Source: a virus. From it: DNA of 20,501 nt. A program made the position numbers and the translations under genes. Below the pieces are notes generated by a model, which saw nothing but the letters and a program-made list of their open reading frames with translations, ran no database searches and was not told the DNA's origin. Shown here in pieces: positions 10,925 to 17,810 of the stretch. The stretch is from IMG/VR virus record IMGVR_UViG_3300030101_002406, positions 328 through 20,828 of that record; one strand, given 5' to 3'. The stretch's first letter is position 1. Every line of letters starts with the position of its first letter.

Positions 10925-11019
10925 AAAAACTAATTAGTAAAATAAATGTATGGTCATTGTATTATAGAACAGAGATTGTCTGGTTTACCATTGGCCTTGT
11001 AGTAGGGATTATATTGTGA
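10921..11019 (+). CDS. Micro-protein with one membrane helix (32 aa)
   Basis: The ORF encodes MKKLISKINVWSLYYRTEIV followed by a membrane helix WFTIGLVVGIIL at the C-terminus, a tail-anchored layout with a basic cytoplasmic part. It overlaps the genes on both sides by four bases (ATGA at the start, GTGA at the end), which strongly suggests it is translated. Function is unknown. Confidence 0.68.
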   Translation: MKKLISKINVWSLYYRTEIVWFTIGLVVGIIL

Positions 11020-11651
11020 GAATAAAAGAATTAGAAAAAAAGATAGGCACACTATCAAACCCTAGTAAGATGCCCTCTTATGCGTGGGGTATATCAGCAA
11101 AGAAATGTATTACTGGCAGTAAGTTAGCAAAGATCCCAGGTACTATTTGTAATAAATGTTATGCACTCAAAGGCCATTATGCTTTTAGAAATGTATTTGA
11201 TGCCCATGAGATAAGACGTAAGGCCATAGAGTTACCAGAGTGGGTAGATTATATGTCAGAACTATTGACCTTAAAGTATAAAAACCTAACAAAATCAAGG
11301 AGATACCACAGGTGGTTTGACTCTGGGGATATACAATCCTTTGCACATTTAATGAAGATATTCGAGGTGTGTGAGTTGACACCACATATAAGATACTGGT
11401 TAGCAACAAGAGAGTATCAGTTTATAAAAAATATTAAAGAAGAAGATGTGCCAAAGAATTTATGTTTGCGTGTATCAGCAATAAAAGTAGATAGCCCACC
11501 ACCTAGTTTTTGGAAGTGGACATCTGGTGTACACAAAGATAAAAAAGCAATAGGTAGAGAATGTCCTGCTTACAAACAAGATGGTGAGTGTGGTAGTTGT
11601 CGTTCCTGTTGGAATCGTAAAGTTAAACAAGTAAGTTATAAGGAACATTAG
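11016..11651 (+). CDS. Gp88-like cysteine-rich protein
   Basis: The protein has 211 residues with a GTG start that overlaps the previous stop. Cysteines fall in two groups: C31 and C45-x2-C48 in PGTICNKCYALKGHY, and C183, C192, C195, C198 in RECPAYKQDGECGSCRSCW. A conserved middle motif RWFDSGDIQS (99-108) and LRVSA (151-155) follow the pattern of phage Gene-product-88 type proteins, which also recall the Cys-x3-CYA proteins of the DUF5131/Gp37 group. The clusters suggest bound iron-sulfur or zinc and a TIM-barrel-like enzyme, but no activity is established. It heads the run of replication-associated genes. Confidence in the family is good, in the function low. Confidence 0.8.
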   Translation: MRIKELEKKIGTLSNPSKMPSYAWGISAKKCITGSKLAKIPGTICNKCYALKGHYAFRNVFDAHEIRRKAIELPEWVDYMSELLTLKYKNLTKSRRYHRWFDSGDIQSFAHLMKIFEVCELTPHIRYWLATREYQFIKNIKEEDVPKNLCLRVSAIKVDSPPPSFWKWTSGVHKDKKAIGRECPAYKQDGECGSCRSCWNRKVKQVSYKEH

Positions 11652-11652
11652 A

Positions 11653-11970
11653 ATGGTAAAAAATATAGTACTAGAGATACGGAGTATAATAAATGATTAT
11701 CAAGATGTATTGTCAAAAGATATTGAGCAGTCATTAAAAAATCTTATTGACTTTGTAGAAAAAAATAATTCAATAACAAAAGGCCAGTTAATTACTGAAA
11801 CTTTTAGAGGTAATTATTATGCCAACAAAAATGCAGTGATGTTTGATTTACAAAACGGAAAACAAAATGTAGTTTGTTTCTGTGATAATATTTATACAGC
11901 ACAAGGTATTGTTGAAGGACTAAATGCATTAGATAAACTAGAAGCAGATGGGATAGAATTAAAAAAATGA
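11653..11970 (+). CDS. Small protein of unknown function
   Basis: The protein has 105 residues. The N-terminal half is helical (VLEIRSIINDYQDVLSKDI, LKNLIDFVEK) and the C-terminal half has beta-like FDLQNGKQNVVCFCD followed by IYTAQGIVEGLNALDKL. A possible AAGGA ribosome site, within the preceding gene, lies about 10 bases upstream. The ATG is one base after the previous TAG and the stop overlaps the next ATG by four bases. I do not recognise a family. Confidence 0.82.
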   Translation: MVKNIVLEIRSIINDYQDVLSKDIEQSLKNLIDFVEKNNSITKGQLITETFRGNYYANKNAVMFDLQNGKQNVVCFCDNIYTAQGIVEGLNALDKLEADGIELKK

Positions 11971-12611
11971 TAAAACATTATGAAGTACAAACTAAATTTA
12001 CTTATGGTTGGGAAAATGTTTGGCGTGATGAAAATGGTAATTTAGAATATTTTAAAACTAAAGAACAAGCTATGAAAGCATTAAAAGAGAATGTTGATGA
12101 TTGGAATAATGACCCAAACACAACAGAGATATATTCTTATGACGATTATCAAGTTGTATATACTGATAAAAATAATAATAAATTTTTAGTTTTTAAAACA
12201 TTGCAAGAAAGAAATAAACAAATTATGAGAGATGATTTAATGGTACAACAACAAGTAGATAATGCATGGCAACACATGGTGGGTGTCATATGTTTAAACC
12301 AGACAGGCCGTAAGAAAGTTAAGAAAGTATTACCAAACTTTTTTAAAAAATTTCCTAGGCCAGACATATTACTAGAGTCAGACAGAGATACGATAGCAAG
12401 TATGATTAAAACTTTAGGTATGCATAATGTTAAGGCCCAAAGGATCTGGAGAATGTCAGAGGATTATTTAAGATGGGATGGGGAAGATGCAACACAATTA
12501 CATGGTATTGGTAAGTATGGTAGTGACAGCTATAGAATATTTTACAAGCATGAGATACCAGATAATGTAGAAGACAAAGAACTCAAACGATATATAAGGG
12601 AGGAACTATGA
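11967..12611 (+). CDS. MBD4-like HhH-GPD DNA glycosylase with N-terminal phage domain
   Basis: The protein has 214 residues in two parts. Residues 1-66 (YEVQTKFTYGWENVWRDENG...FKTKEQAMKAL...YDDYQVVY) match a small domain that often occurs alone in phages. Residues 98-214 look like the helix-hairpin-helix glycosylase of MBD4: WQHMVGVICLNQTG, VLPNFFKKFPRPD, MIKTLGMHNVKAQRI and, decisively, LHGIGKYGSDSYRIF (178-192), which contains the hairpin and the catalytic Asp (Asp187). MBD4 enzymes remove thymine or uracil mispaired with guanine. There is no methyl-CpG-binding domain and no FeS-cluster cysteines, as in MBD4. It may repair phage DNA or attack modified host DNA. Overlaps of four bases with both neighbours place it in the replication operon. 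Confidence 0.88.
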   Translation: MIKHYEVQTKFTYGWENVWRDENGNLEYFKTKEQAMKALKENVDDWNNDPNTTEIYSYDDYQVVYTDKNNNKFLVFKTLQERNKQIMRDDLMVQQQVDNAWQHMVGVICLNQTGRKKVKKVLPNFFKKFPRPDILLESDRDTIASMIKTLGMHNVKAQRIWRMSEDYLRWDGEDATQLHGIGKYGSDSYRIFYKHEIPDNVEDKELKRYIREEL

Positions 12612-12817
12612 GAGAGTATACATTTTTAAGAAACGATGGAGATAAAAAAATAATAGAAGCTAGAAGTTTAAAGAAAGCACTGATAAAATATGATGGTAAA
12701 CCTAAAGATCATGACAACCATGTGTTCATAGCTTGGGTTAGTAAGAAAAAAACTCAATGCAATAAACTTGTAAAGCTACCATACATAACTAGAAAAGAAA
12801 GAAAAGGTAAACTATGA
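12608..12817 (+). CDS. Small basic protein of unknown function
   Basis: The protein has 69 residues, starting MREYTFLRNDGDKKIIEA, with FIAWVSKKKTQCNKLVKL in the second half and a basic end. It probably has a short beta-alpha fold. It overlaps the glycosylase gene and the next ORF by four bases each. AGGGAGG serves as ribosome site inside the end of the upstream gene. No family is recognised. Confidence 0.8.
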   Translation: MREYTFLRNDGDKKIIEARSLKKALIKYDGKPKDHDNHVFIAWVSKKKTQCNKLVKLPYITRKERKGKL

Positions 12818-12966
12818 GGTTAAGATACGGAAATCAGATAAGGCAAATCTTAGAGAATCATTATGAATGGTGCAAACAAAATGGTAGAGATGTTTCATGG
12901 TATAAAAAATATAAGGAGGATAATGTATTACTGGTCGCCACAAAAGATAAAGGAACTAAAAAGTAG
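12814..12966 (+). CDS. Small protein, 50 residues, unknown
   Basis: The ORF starts MRLRYGNQIRQILENHYEWC and ends in a Lys-rich VATKDKGTKK. The ATG overlaps the previous TGA (ATGA). Its last 44 bases overlap the next gene, whose AAGGAGG ribosome site lies inside this ORF. A good coupling signal at its start and an amphipathic N-terminal helix support it. Function is unknown. Confidence 0.66.
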   Translation: MRLRYGNQIRQILENHYEWCKQNGRDVSWYKKYKEDNVLLVATKDKGTKK

Positions 12967-13153
12967 AGGTTACAAACTGCGACAAATGACTCTCGCAGAG
13001 GCTAACAGAGAATATGATTTGACAAATAATAAAAAATATGATAACGGAATAGACAATGAAAAAATACAAAGTAAGATTAACAGGATTAGGAATAGAGGCA
13101 GTAGCAATAATTCCATTCGAGGAAGAGCCGACAATAGAAAAAGTAGAAAATAA
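12923..13153 (+). CDS. Small protein, overlapping its neighbours, unknown
   Basis: I start this 76-residue protein at the ATG at 12923, which has a perfect AAGGAGG six bases upstream; the earlier ATG at 12863 has none. The N-terminal half, MYYWSPQKIKELKSRGYKLR then MTLAEANREYDL, looks like a real helical domain. The C-terminal 32 codons overlap the 13056 gene in another frame and are of low complexity (Arg, Asn, Ser), so the tail is probably shaped by the other gene. Function is unknown. Confidence 0.68.
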   Translation: MYYWSPQKIKELKSRGYKLRQMTLAEANREYDLTNNKKYDNGIDNEKIQSKINRIRNRGSSNNSIRGRADNRKSRK

Positions 13154-13259
13154 CGTAGCTTATTATCTGAATCACAACTTAATGAAAGTTGAGCAAAATG
13201 ATTTTGTGAGAACAGATAGATATTTAATTACATACGAGGAAGTGCAGGTTGAACTATAG
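13056..13259 (+). CDS. Small protein upstream of primase, unknown
   Basis: The protein has 67 residues, starting MKKYKVRLTGLGIEAVAI and ending YLITYEEVQVEL. The strand-rich pattern KKYKVRLTG...VAIIPFEEEPTIEKVENNVAYY...RYLITYEEV suggests a small beta-alpha domain. It overlaps the previous gene by 98 bp and the primase by 11 bp. Its ribosome site is poor, but a TTGACA (13019) lies 37 bp upstream of its ATG. Codon positions and composition look more protein-like than the overlapping tail. Function is unknown. Confidence 0.75.
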   Translation: MKKYKVRLTGLGIEAVAIIPFEEEPTIEKVENNVAYYLNHNLMKVEQNDFVRTDRYLITYEEVQVEL

Positions 13260-14067
13260 ACAGCAATTAGAAGTTATCAAAGGTTTAAGCATACCACCAG
13301 ATACTCAAACAAGAATGGATTGTCCATTTTGTAGTGGAAGAAACACACTGTCTATAGATACAACTGAAAATAAATTAGGGTGGTATTGCTTTCATGCATC
13401 ATGTAACGCAAAAGGTAAACAAGAGGGGGAAAAGAATATGCAATATGTTGAGAGAGTATTTCATGGAAATAAATCATTACACATAGAAGATGTAGAGTTT
13501 AAGATACCAGATAGTTTTCAATCTATATACTCAAATGAAAAGGCCATGCGTTGGTTATCAAGTAATAATTGTTGGGAGTCTTGGTCTTGGGGTAGAGCAG
13601 ATTTTAAATATGATGTGAAGCAAGATAGAGTTGTATTCCTAATAAAGAATAGACATTCACATAAAATAGTAGGTGCAGTTGGTAGGGCACTAAATAAAAA
13701 CGATTATCCAAAGTGGTATATGTATGGCAACAAAGATGTACCATTTAAATGTGGGGAGTGTAGTGATGCAGTAATTGTTGAGGATTGTCCATCAGCCTGT
13801 GCAGTATCAAACGTATTGACTGGTATATCAATTATGGGTACGAAGTTAAAAGCATTACACAAGAGTCACCTACAACCATATAAAAATTTGTACATATGTT
13901 TAGATAGGGATGCTACAACAAAAGCGTATGACATGGCCAAAGATTTAAGATCATCTGGATTTAATAATATAATTGTTAAACCTTTAGAGGATGACTTGAA
14001 ATACTATAACACAGAACAAATAAGGAGGATGTTTTATGGACTCGAAAATGATGCAAGAGATTCTTGA
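13249..14067 (+). CDS. DNA primase (zinc finger plus Toprim), T7 gp4 N-terminal half
   Basis: The protein has 272 residues and makes RNA primers for lagging-strand synthesis. The zinc-binding domain has CPFC (25-28) and C47-x4-C52 in GWYCFHASC, as in T7-like primases that recognise template bases. The Toprim domain shows VIVEDCPSA (175-183) with the catalytic Glu178 and CLDRDAT (217-223) with its Asp pair. I use the TTG at 13249, which has GAGGAA about 9 bases upstream and keeps the conserved lead-in before the zinc finger. The next in-frame ATG (residue 23) would start right at the finger. Unlike T7 gp4, the helicase is a separate gene downstream. The start overlaps the upstream gene and the end overlaps the next. 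Confidence 0.9.
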   Translation: MNYRQQLEVIKGLSIPPDTQTRMDCPFCSGRNTLSIDTTENKLGWYCFHASCNAKGKQEGEKNMQYVERVFHGNKSLHIEDVEFKIPDSFQSIYSNEKAMRWLSSNNCWESWSWGRADFKYDVKQDRVVFLIKNRHSHKIVGAVGRALNKNDYPKWYMYGNKDVPFKCGECSDAVIVEDCPSACAVSNVLTGISIMGTKLKALHKSHLQPYKNLYICLDRDATTKAYDMAKDLRSSGFNNIIVKPLEDDLKYYNTEQIRRMFYGLENDARDS

Positions 14068-14206
14068 TAATTGGAATAGTTGGAAGTATGATATAATAGA
14101 TTGTAATACTTCCACTTGGAATCAAAGAGATCAAAGCCAATTAGATAGGATAACTGTTATATTAGAAGAACAATTAGCTTGTCAGAAAGAGAAAGAGAGA
14201 AGATGA
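14036..14206 (+). CDS. Small protein between primase and helicase (56 aa)
   Basis: The ORF starts MDSKMMQEILDNWNSWKYD and ends in a charged CQKEKERR. The ATG has GGAGG 8-12 bases upstream, located inside the primase gene (32-bp overlap), and its TGA overlaps the helicase ATG (ATGA). Mostly helical with several Trp. It could link or load the split primase and helicase, but that is only position-based. No family recognised. Confidence 0.72.
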   Translation: MDSKMMQEILDNWNSWKYDIIDCNTSTWNQRDQSQLDRITVILEEQLACQKEKERR

Positions 14207-15417
14207 TAGAAAAACAAATGATTAGGCTCATGCTTAATAAAAAATTTTATACTCAATATAAAGGTACACTATCTCCCACTGTATTTGCAGGAGATATAAG
14301 TTCTCTGTATGATACAATACAAAAAGCACATGATAAGTATGAGGAGGATATAAAAGTTGATGAGTTATATTCTTTACATACTACAATATTTAATCCTGCA
14401 TTAACACGAGCTGCGAAAGAAAAATTTAGTGAGCTAGTAGAAGATATAAAAGAAGTACAAGAACCTAGTAAAGAAATAGCCAAAGATATTATGCGTATCT
14501 TATCTGATAGAGATCTTGCACAGAGGATAGCAGTTGAGGCCACAGAAATATTTAATGGTAAACAGGCTAACTTTGCAGAGATTACTAGCATGATAGACAA
14601 GCATAAAATAAATATTAGTGAAGATAAAAACCCTGCAGTTACAAATAATATTGATGAAGTAATGAAGTTACTAGATGTAACTACTAGATGGAAATTTAAT
14701 ATACCTGTACTAAAAGAAAATGTAGGTGGTATAGGTGGTGGCAATCTTATGATTGCTTTTGCAAGGCCAGAGACTGGTAAGACTGCTTTCTGGGTTAGTC
14801 TTTGTGCAGGGCCAGAGGGTTTCTGTTCTCAAGGTGCAAAGGTACATGCATTTATAAACGAAGAACCTGCTATTAGAACACAGATTAGGGCAATATCTTG
14901 TTATACTGGTATGAATAGGGAAGAGATAATTGCTGATAAAAAATTAGCCCAGCAATACTGGGGTGATATAAAAGATAATATATTTATGTTTGATACAGTT
15001 GACTGGTCTATTGAGGATATAGATGCACACTGTGAAAAAAATAAACCAGATATAATTGTAATAGATCAGTTAGATAAAATAAATGTTAGTGGTACATATG
15101 CTAGAACAGATGAGAAATTAAGGCAGATCTATACAAGTGTGAGAGAGATAGCTAAACGTAGAAACTGTGCAGTGATTGCAATATCACAAGCATCTGCTGA
15201 TGCACACAATAGAAACAGTATTTCATTTGATCAAATGGAAAACTCTAAAACTGGTAAGGCAGCCGAAGCTGATTTAATTATTGGTATAGGTAGAAATGCT
15301 AACAGTGATTTAGAAAATAAAATAAGAACTTTATGTATAAGTAAAAATAAAATAAATGGTTATCATGGTGAACCTGTGTGTACCATTAGAAGGGCGATAA
15401 GTAGGTACGAGGTATGA
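14203..15417 (+). CDS. Replicative DNA helicase (DnaB/T7 gp4 type)
   Basis: The protein has 404 residues and unwinds DNA at the fork as a hexameric RecA-fold motor. I place the start at the ATG at 14203 (ATGA overlap with the preceding gene) rather than the TTG at 14179, which would add eight residues. Residues 1-150 form a helical N-terminal domain. The motor has a Walker A FARPETGKTAF (186-196), with Ala instead of the first Gly of GxxxxGKT, and a Walker B DIIVIDQLD (283-291). AVIAISQAS (about 323-331) is the H3/sensor segment and the Lys/Arg-rich C-terminus carries AISRY. The gene follows the primase and overlaps the polymerase start by four bases, as expected for a coupled replisome operon. 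Confidence 0.92.
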   Translation: MIEKQMIRLMLNKKFYTQYKGTLSPTVFAGDISSLYDTIQKAHDKYEEDIKVDELYSLHTTIFNPALTRAAKEKFSELVEDIKEVQEPSKEIAKDIMRILSDRDLAQRIAVEATEIFNGKQANFAEITSMIDKHKINISEDKNPAVTNNIDEVMKLLDVTTRWKFNIPVLKENVGGIGGGNLMIAFARPETGKTAFWVSLCAGPEGFCSQGAKVHAFINEEPAIRTQIRAISCYTGMNREEIIADKKLAQQYWGDIKDNIFMFDTVDWSIEDIDAHCEKNKPDIIVIDQLDKINVSGTYARTDEKLRQIYTSVREIAKRRNCAVIAISQASADAHNRNSISFDQMENSKTGKAAEADLIIGIGRNANSDLENKIRTLCISKNKINGYHGEPVCTIRRAISRYEV

Positions 15418-17462
15418 TAACAACAGTAGACGTAGAGACATCTTGGCAAAAAAATGAGAATGGTGGGTATGACCCATCACCTTTTCATCCAGATAATATA
15501 TTAGTTAGTGTGGGTTTAAACTCTTATTGGGGTGATGAATACTATTTTACTAATCATAGTGAAAGAATAGATAAAGGTTGCTTTCATAGGATACAAGAAA
15601 CTCTTGATAAAACAACTTTACTTGTAGGCCACAATATAAAATTTGATTTGATGTGGCTACTAGAAGCAGGATTTAAATACAAAGGAAGAGTATATGATAC
15701 TATGTTGGGGGAGTATATACTTAACAGAGGTATAAGAAAAAGTTTAACACTTGAGATGTGTTGCCGTAGAAGAAGGATAGGATCTAAAGATAGCAGTATA
15801 AAAGAATATATGGACAGGGGTATATCTTTTGAGAACATACCTGCAGATGTGGTAGAGGAATATGGTAAGATAGATGTACAAATAACTAGAAGTTTATTTG
15901 ATTCTCAAATGGCTGATCTTAAATTAGATAAAAATAAAAATCTTTTGATGACAGTTAAAATGATGAATGAGTTTTTAATAGTACTTGCTACAATGGAACG
16001 TAACGGAATCAATATAGATACAACTGAATTAGATAGAGTTGAGAAAGAATTTAGGGCAGAGTTTGCATATCTAAAACAAAAGATAGATAAGATTGTATAT
16101 AGGCAGATGGGTGATACTAAAATTAATTTATCTAGTCCAGAACAATTATCTTGGTTAATATATTCTGCAAAACCAAAAGATAAAAAACATTGGGCTAAAA
16201 TATTTAATGTTGGTATAGACAAAAGCACAGGTAAAAATAAGAGAAGACCTAATTATTCTAGACAACAATTTAGAAACTTAGTTTCTGATAACACAGATGT
16301 AATACATAGAACTGTAGCAGAACAATGCACAGGTTGTAAAGGTAAAGGTGTAATCAAAAGAATAAAAAAAGATGGTAGTCCATTTAAAAATTATAGTAAA
16401 TGTTCTGAGTGTGATGGAGACGGATACATTTATACACCAATGGCAAAGATTGCAGGGTTTAGGCAAAGACCTAGAAGTGTATATGATATTGCAGAGTCTG
16501 GCTTTAGAACTGATAGATTAACTTTAACTAAGATTGCATCTGAGGCAGAGGGTGAGTTTAAAGAATTTATTGATGCGATAGTTAGACACAACGCAGTTGA
16601 TACATACTTAAATACTTTTGTAGAAGGATTAAAAAATTTTACAAATGAAAAAGGTTTCTTACATCCTAAATTTATGCAATCAATAACTGCAACTGGTAGA
16701 TTATCTAGTAGAGATCCTAACTTTCAAAACCAACCTAGGGGTAAAACATTTCCTATTCGTAAAGTTGTTACATCTAGATTTGAGGGTGGTAAAATATTAG
16801 AGATAGATTTTGCACAGTTAGAATTTAGAACAGCAGTATATCTTGCACAAGATAAACAAGGTATGGAAGATATAAAAAATAAAATAGATGTGCACCAATA
16901 CACTGCAGATATAATAGGTGTATCAAGGCAAGATGCAAAGGCCCACACTTTTAAACCTTTGTATGGTGGTGTTACTGGTACAGAAGATGAAAAAAGATAT
17001 TACTCTAAGTTTTTAGAAAAGTATAAAGATATAAAAAAATGGCATGAGAGTTTACAGAGTGAGGCCATTAAATATAAACGAGTTAAACTACCAACTGGTA
17101 GAGAGTATGCGTTTCCCTATGCAGAGAGAACACCTTGGGGTGGGTCTACATACGGAACACAAATAAAAAATTATCCTGTACAAGGTTTTGCAACAGCTGA
17201 CATTGTGCCATTAGCGTGTATAAATATACATAAGTTAATGAAAGAACAGGGTGTAAAAAGTTTGCTTATAAATACAGTCCATGATTCTATCGTGGCAGAT
17301 ATTTATCCTGGTGAAGAAGATGTGATGAGTAAAATATTTAAGCAGGGCACATCAAACGTAATACCATCCCTCAAAGAGTATTACAAAATTAACTTTAACG
17401 TACCACTAGATACTGAAACAAAGATAGGTATTAACTGGTTACAAATGGAGGATATAAAATGA
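15414..17462 (+). CDS. Family A DNA polymerase with 3'-5' exonuclease and zinc insertion
   Basis: The protein has 682 residues and replicates the phage genome. The exonuclease domain has TVDVET (Asp6, Glu8), GHNIKFD (72-78) and YGKID (Tyr150, Asp154). The polymerase shows motif A DFAQLEFR (Asp465), motif B SRQDAKAHTFKPLYG (Arg505, Lys509, Phe513, Tyr517) and motif C VHDS (Asp624). Phe513 aligns with E. coli Pol I Phe762. Between the domains, residues 305-337 hold CTGCKGKG and CSECDGDG, two CxxCxGxG motifs of the DnaJ zinc-finger type, absent from T7 and E. coli polymerases. ATG overlaps the helicase stop, and the TGA overlaps the next start. The core domains are complete. Confidence 0.96.
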   Translation: MITTVDVETSWQKNENGGYDPSPFHPDNILVSVGLNSYWGDEYYFTNHSERIDKGCFHRIQETLDKTTLLVGHNIKFDLMWLLEAGFKYKGRVYDTMLGEYILNRGIRKSLTLEMCCRRRRIGSKDSSIKEYMDRGISFENIPADVVEEYGKIDVQITRSLFDSQMADLKLDKNKNLLMTVKMMNEFLIVLATMERNGINIDTTELDRVEKEFRAEFAYLKQKIDKIVYRQMGDTKINLSSPEQLSWLIYSAKPKDKKHWAKIFNVGIDKSTGKNKRRPNYSRQQFRNLVSDNTDVIHRTVAEQCTGCKGKGVIKRIKKDGSPFKNYSKCSECDGDGYIYTPMAKIAGFRQRPRSVYDIAESGFRTDRLTLTKIASEAEGEFKEFIDAIVRHNAVDTYLNTFVEGLKNFTNEKGFLHPKFMQSITATGRLSSRDPNFQNQPRGKTFPIRKVVTSRFEGGKILEIDFAQLEFRTAVYLAQDKQGMEDIKNKIDVHQYTADIIGVSRQDAKAHTFKPLYGGVTGTEDEKRYYSKFLEKYKDIKKWHESLQSEAIKYKRVKLPTGREYAFPYAERTPWGGSTYGTQIKNYPVQGFATADIVPLACINIHKLMKEQGVKSLLINTVHDSIVADIYPGEEDVMSKIFKQGTSNVIPSLKEYYKINFNVPLDTETKIGINWLQMEDIK

Positions 17463-17677
17463 GTAAGGATATAGATGCATTAGAAACTTTAGATGAGTAT
17501 TCTGATGATGAGTATTCAGCTTTTTTAGAATACACACAATTAAAAGATCAATGCATAATAGAACCTACTACACTATACATAAATGAAAAGCATGAGTTTT
17601 TATCAGAGTGGGAATACTTTGCTAAAGCTGATGGTTTAGACGTTAAACATACAGATTGTGAGACTAGAATATGTTAG
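17459..17677 (+). CDS. Small acidic protein of unknown function
   Basis: The protein has 72 residues, starting MSKDIDALETLDEYSDDEYS. It is strongly acidic in the first 25 residues, with two Cys near the end. The ATG overlaps the polymerase stop (ATGA) and has GGAGG about 8 bases upstream. An acidic protein next to the polymerase might be a processivity or DNA-mimic partner, but there is no motif to support this. Confidence 0.8.
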   Translation: MSKDIDALETLDEYSDDEYSAFLEYTQLKDQCIIEPTTLYINEKHEFLSEWEYFAKADGLDVKHTDCETRIC

Positions 17678-17754
17678 AAAATATACTTTTTATTATGTCA
17701 TGCATATACTTTTTTTATTTAATAATTAAAATAATATATGGTGTGTCAAAATAA
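17671..17754 (+). CDS. Micro-protein with one membrane helix (27 aa)
   Basis: The ORF encodes MLENILFIMSCIYFFYLIIK and ends IIYGVSK: one membrane helix followed by a short basic tail. It overlaps the previous gene by seven bases and fills most of the gap before 17811. No clear ribosome site. It resembles the other micro-ORFs at 8049-9128 and 10334-11019 in type, not in sequence. Confidence 0.5.
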   Translation: MLENILFIMSCIYFFYLIIKIIYGVSK

Positions 17755-17810
17755 CCTGTGGTTTTTTTCTTAAAATATGATATACACAACGGCTAATATA
17801 AGGAGGACAA

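Noticed and set aside
13019-13047. TTGACA-N17-TAACGG promoter candidate before the 13056 gene
   Set aside because: It lies inside coding sequence with a poor -10 and would start only about 2 nt before the ATG.
14253-14744. 163-residue minus-strand ORF inside the helicase gene
   Set aside because: It is antisense to a gene with clear helicase motifs, is rich in Ser/Ile/Leu as expected for a shadow frame, and lacks a ribosome site.
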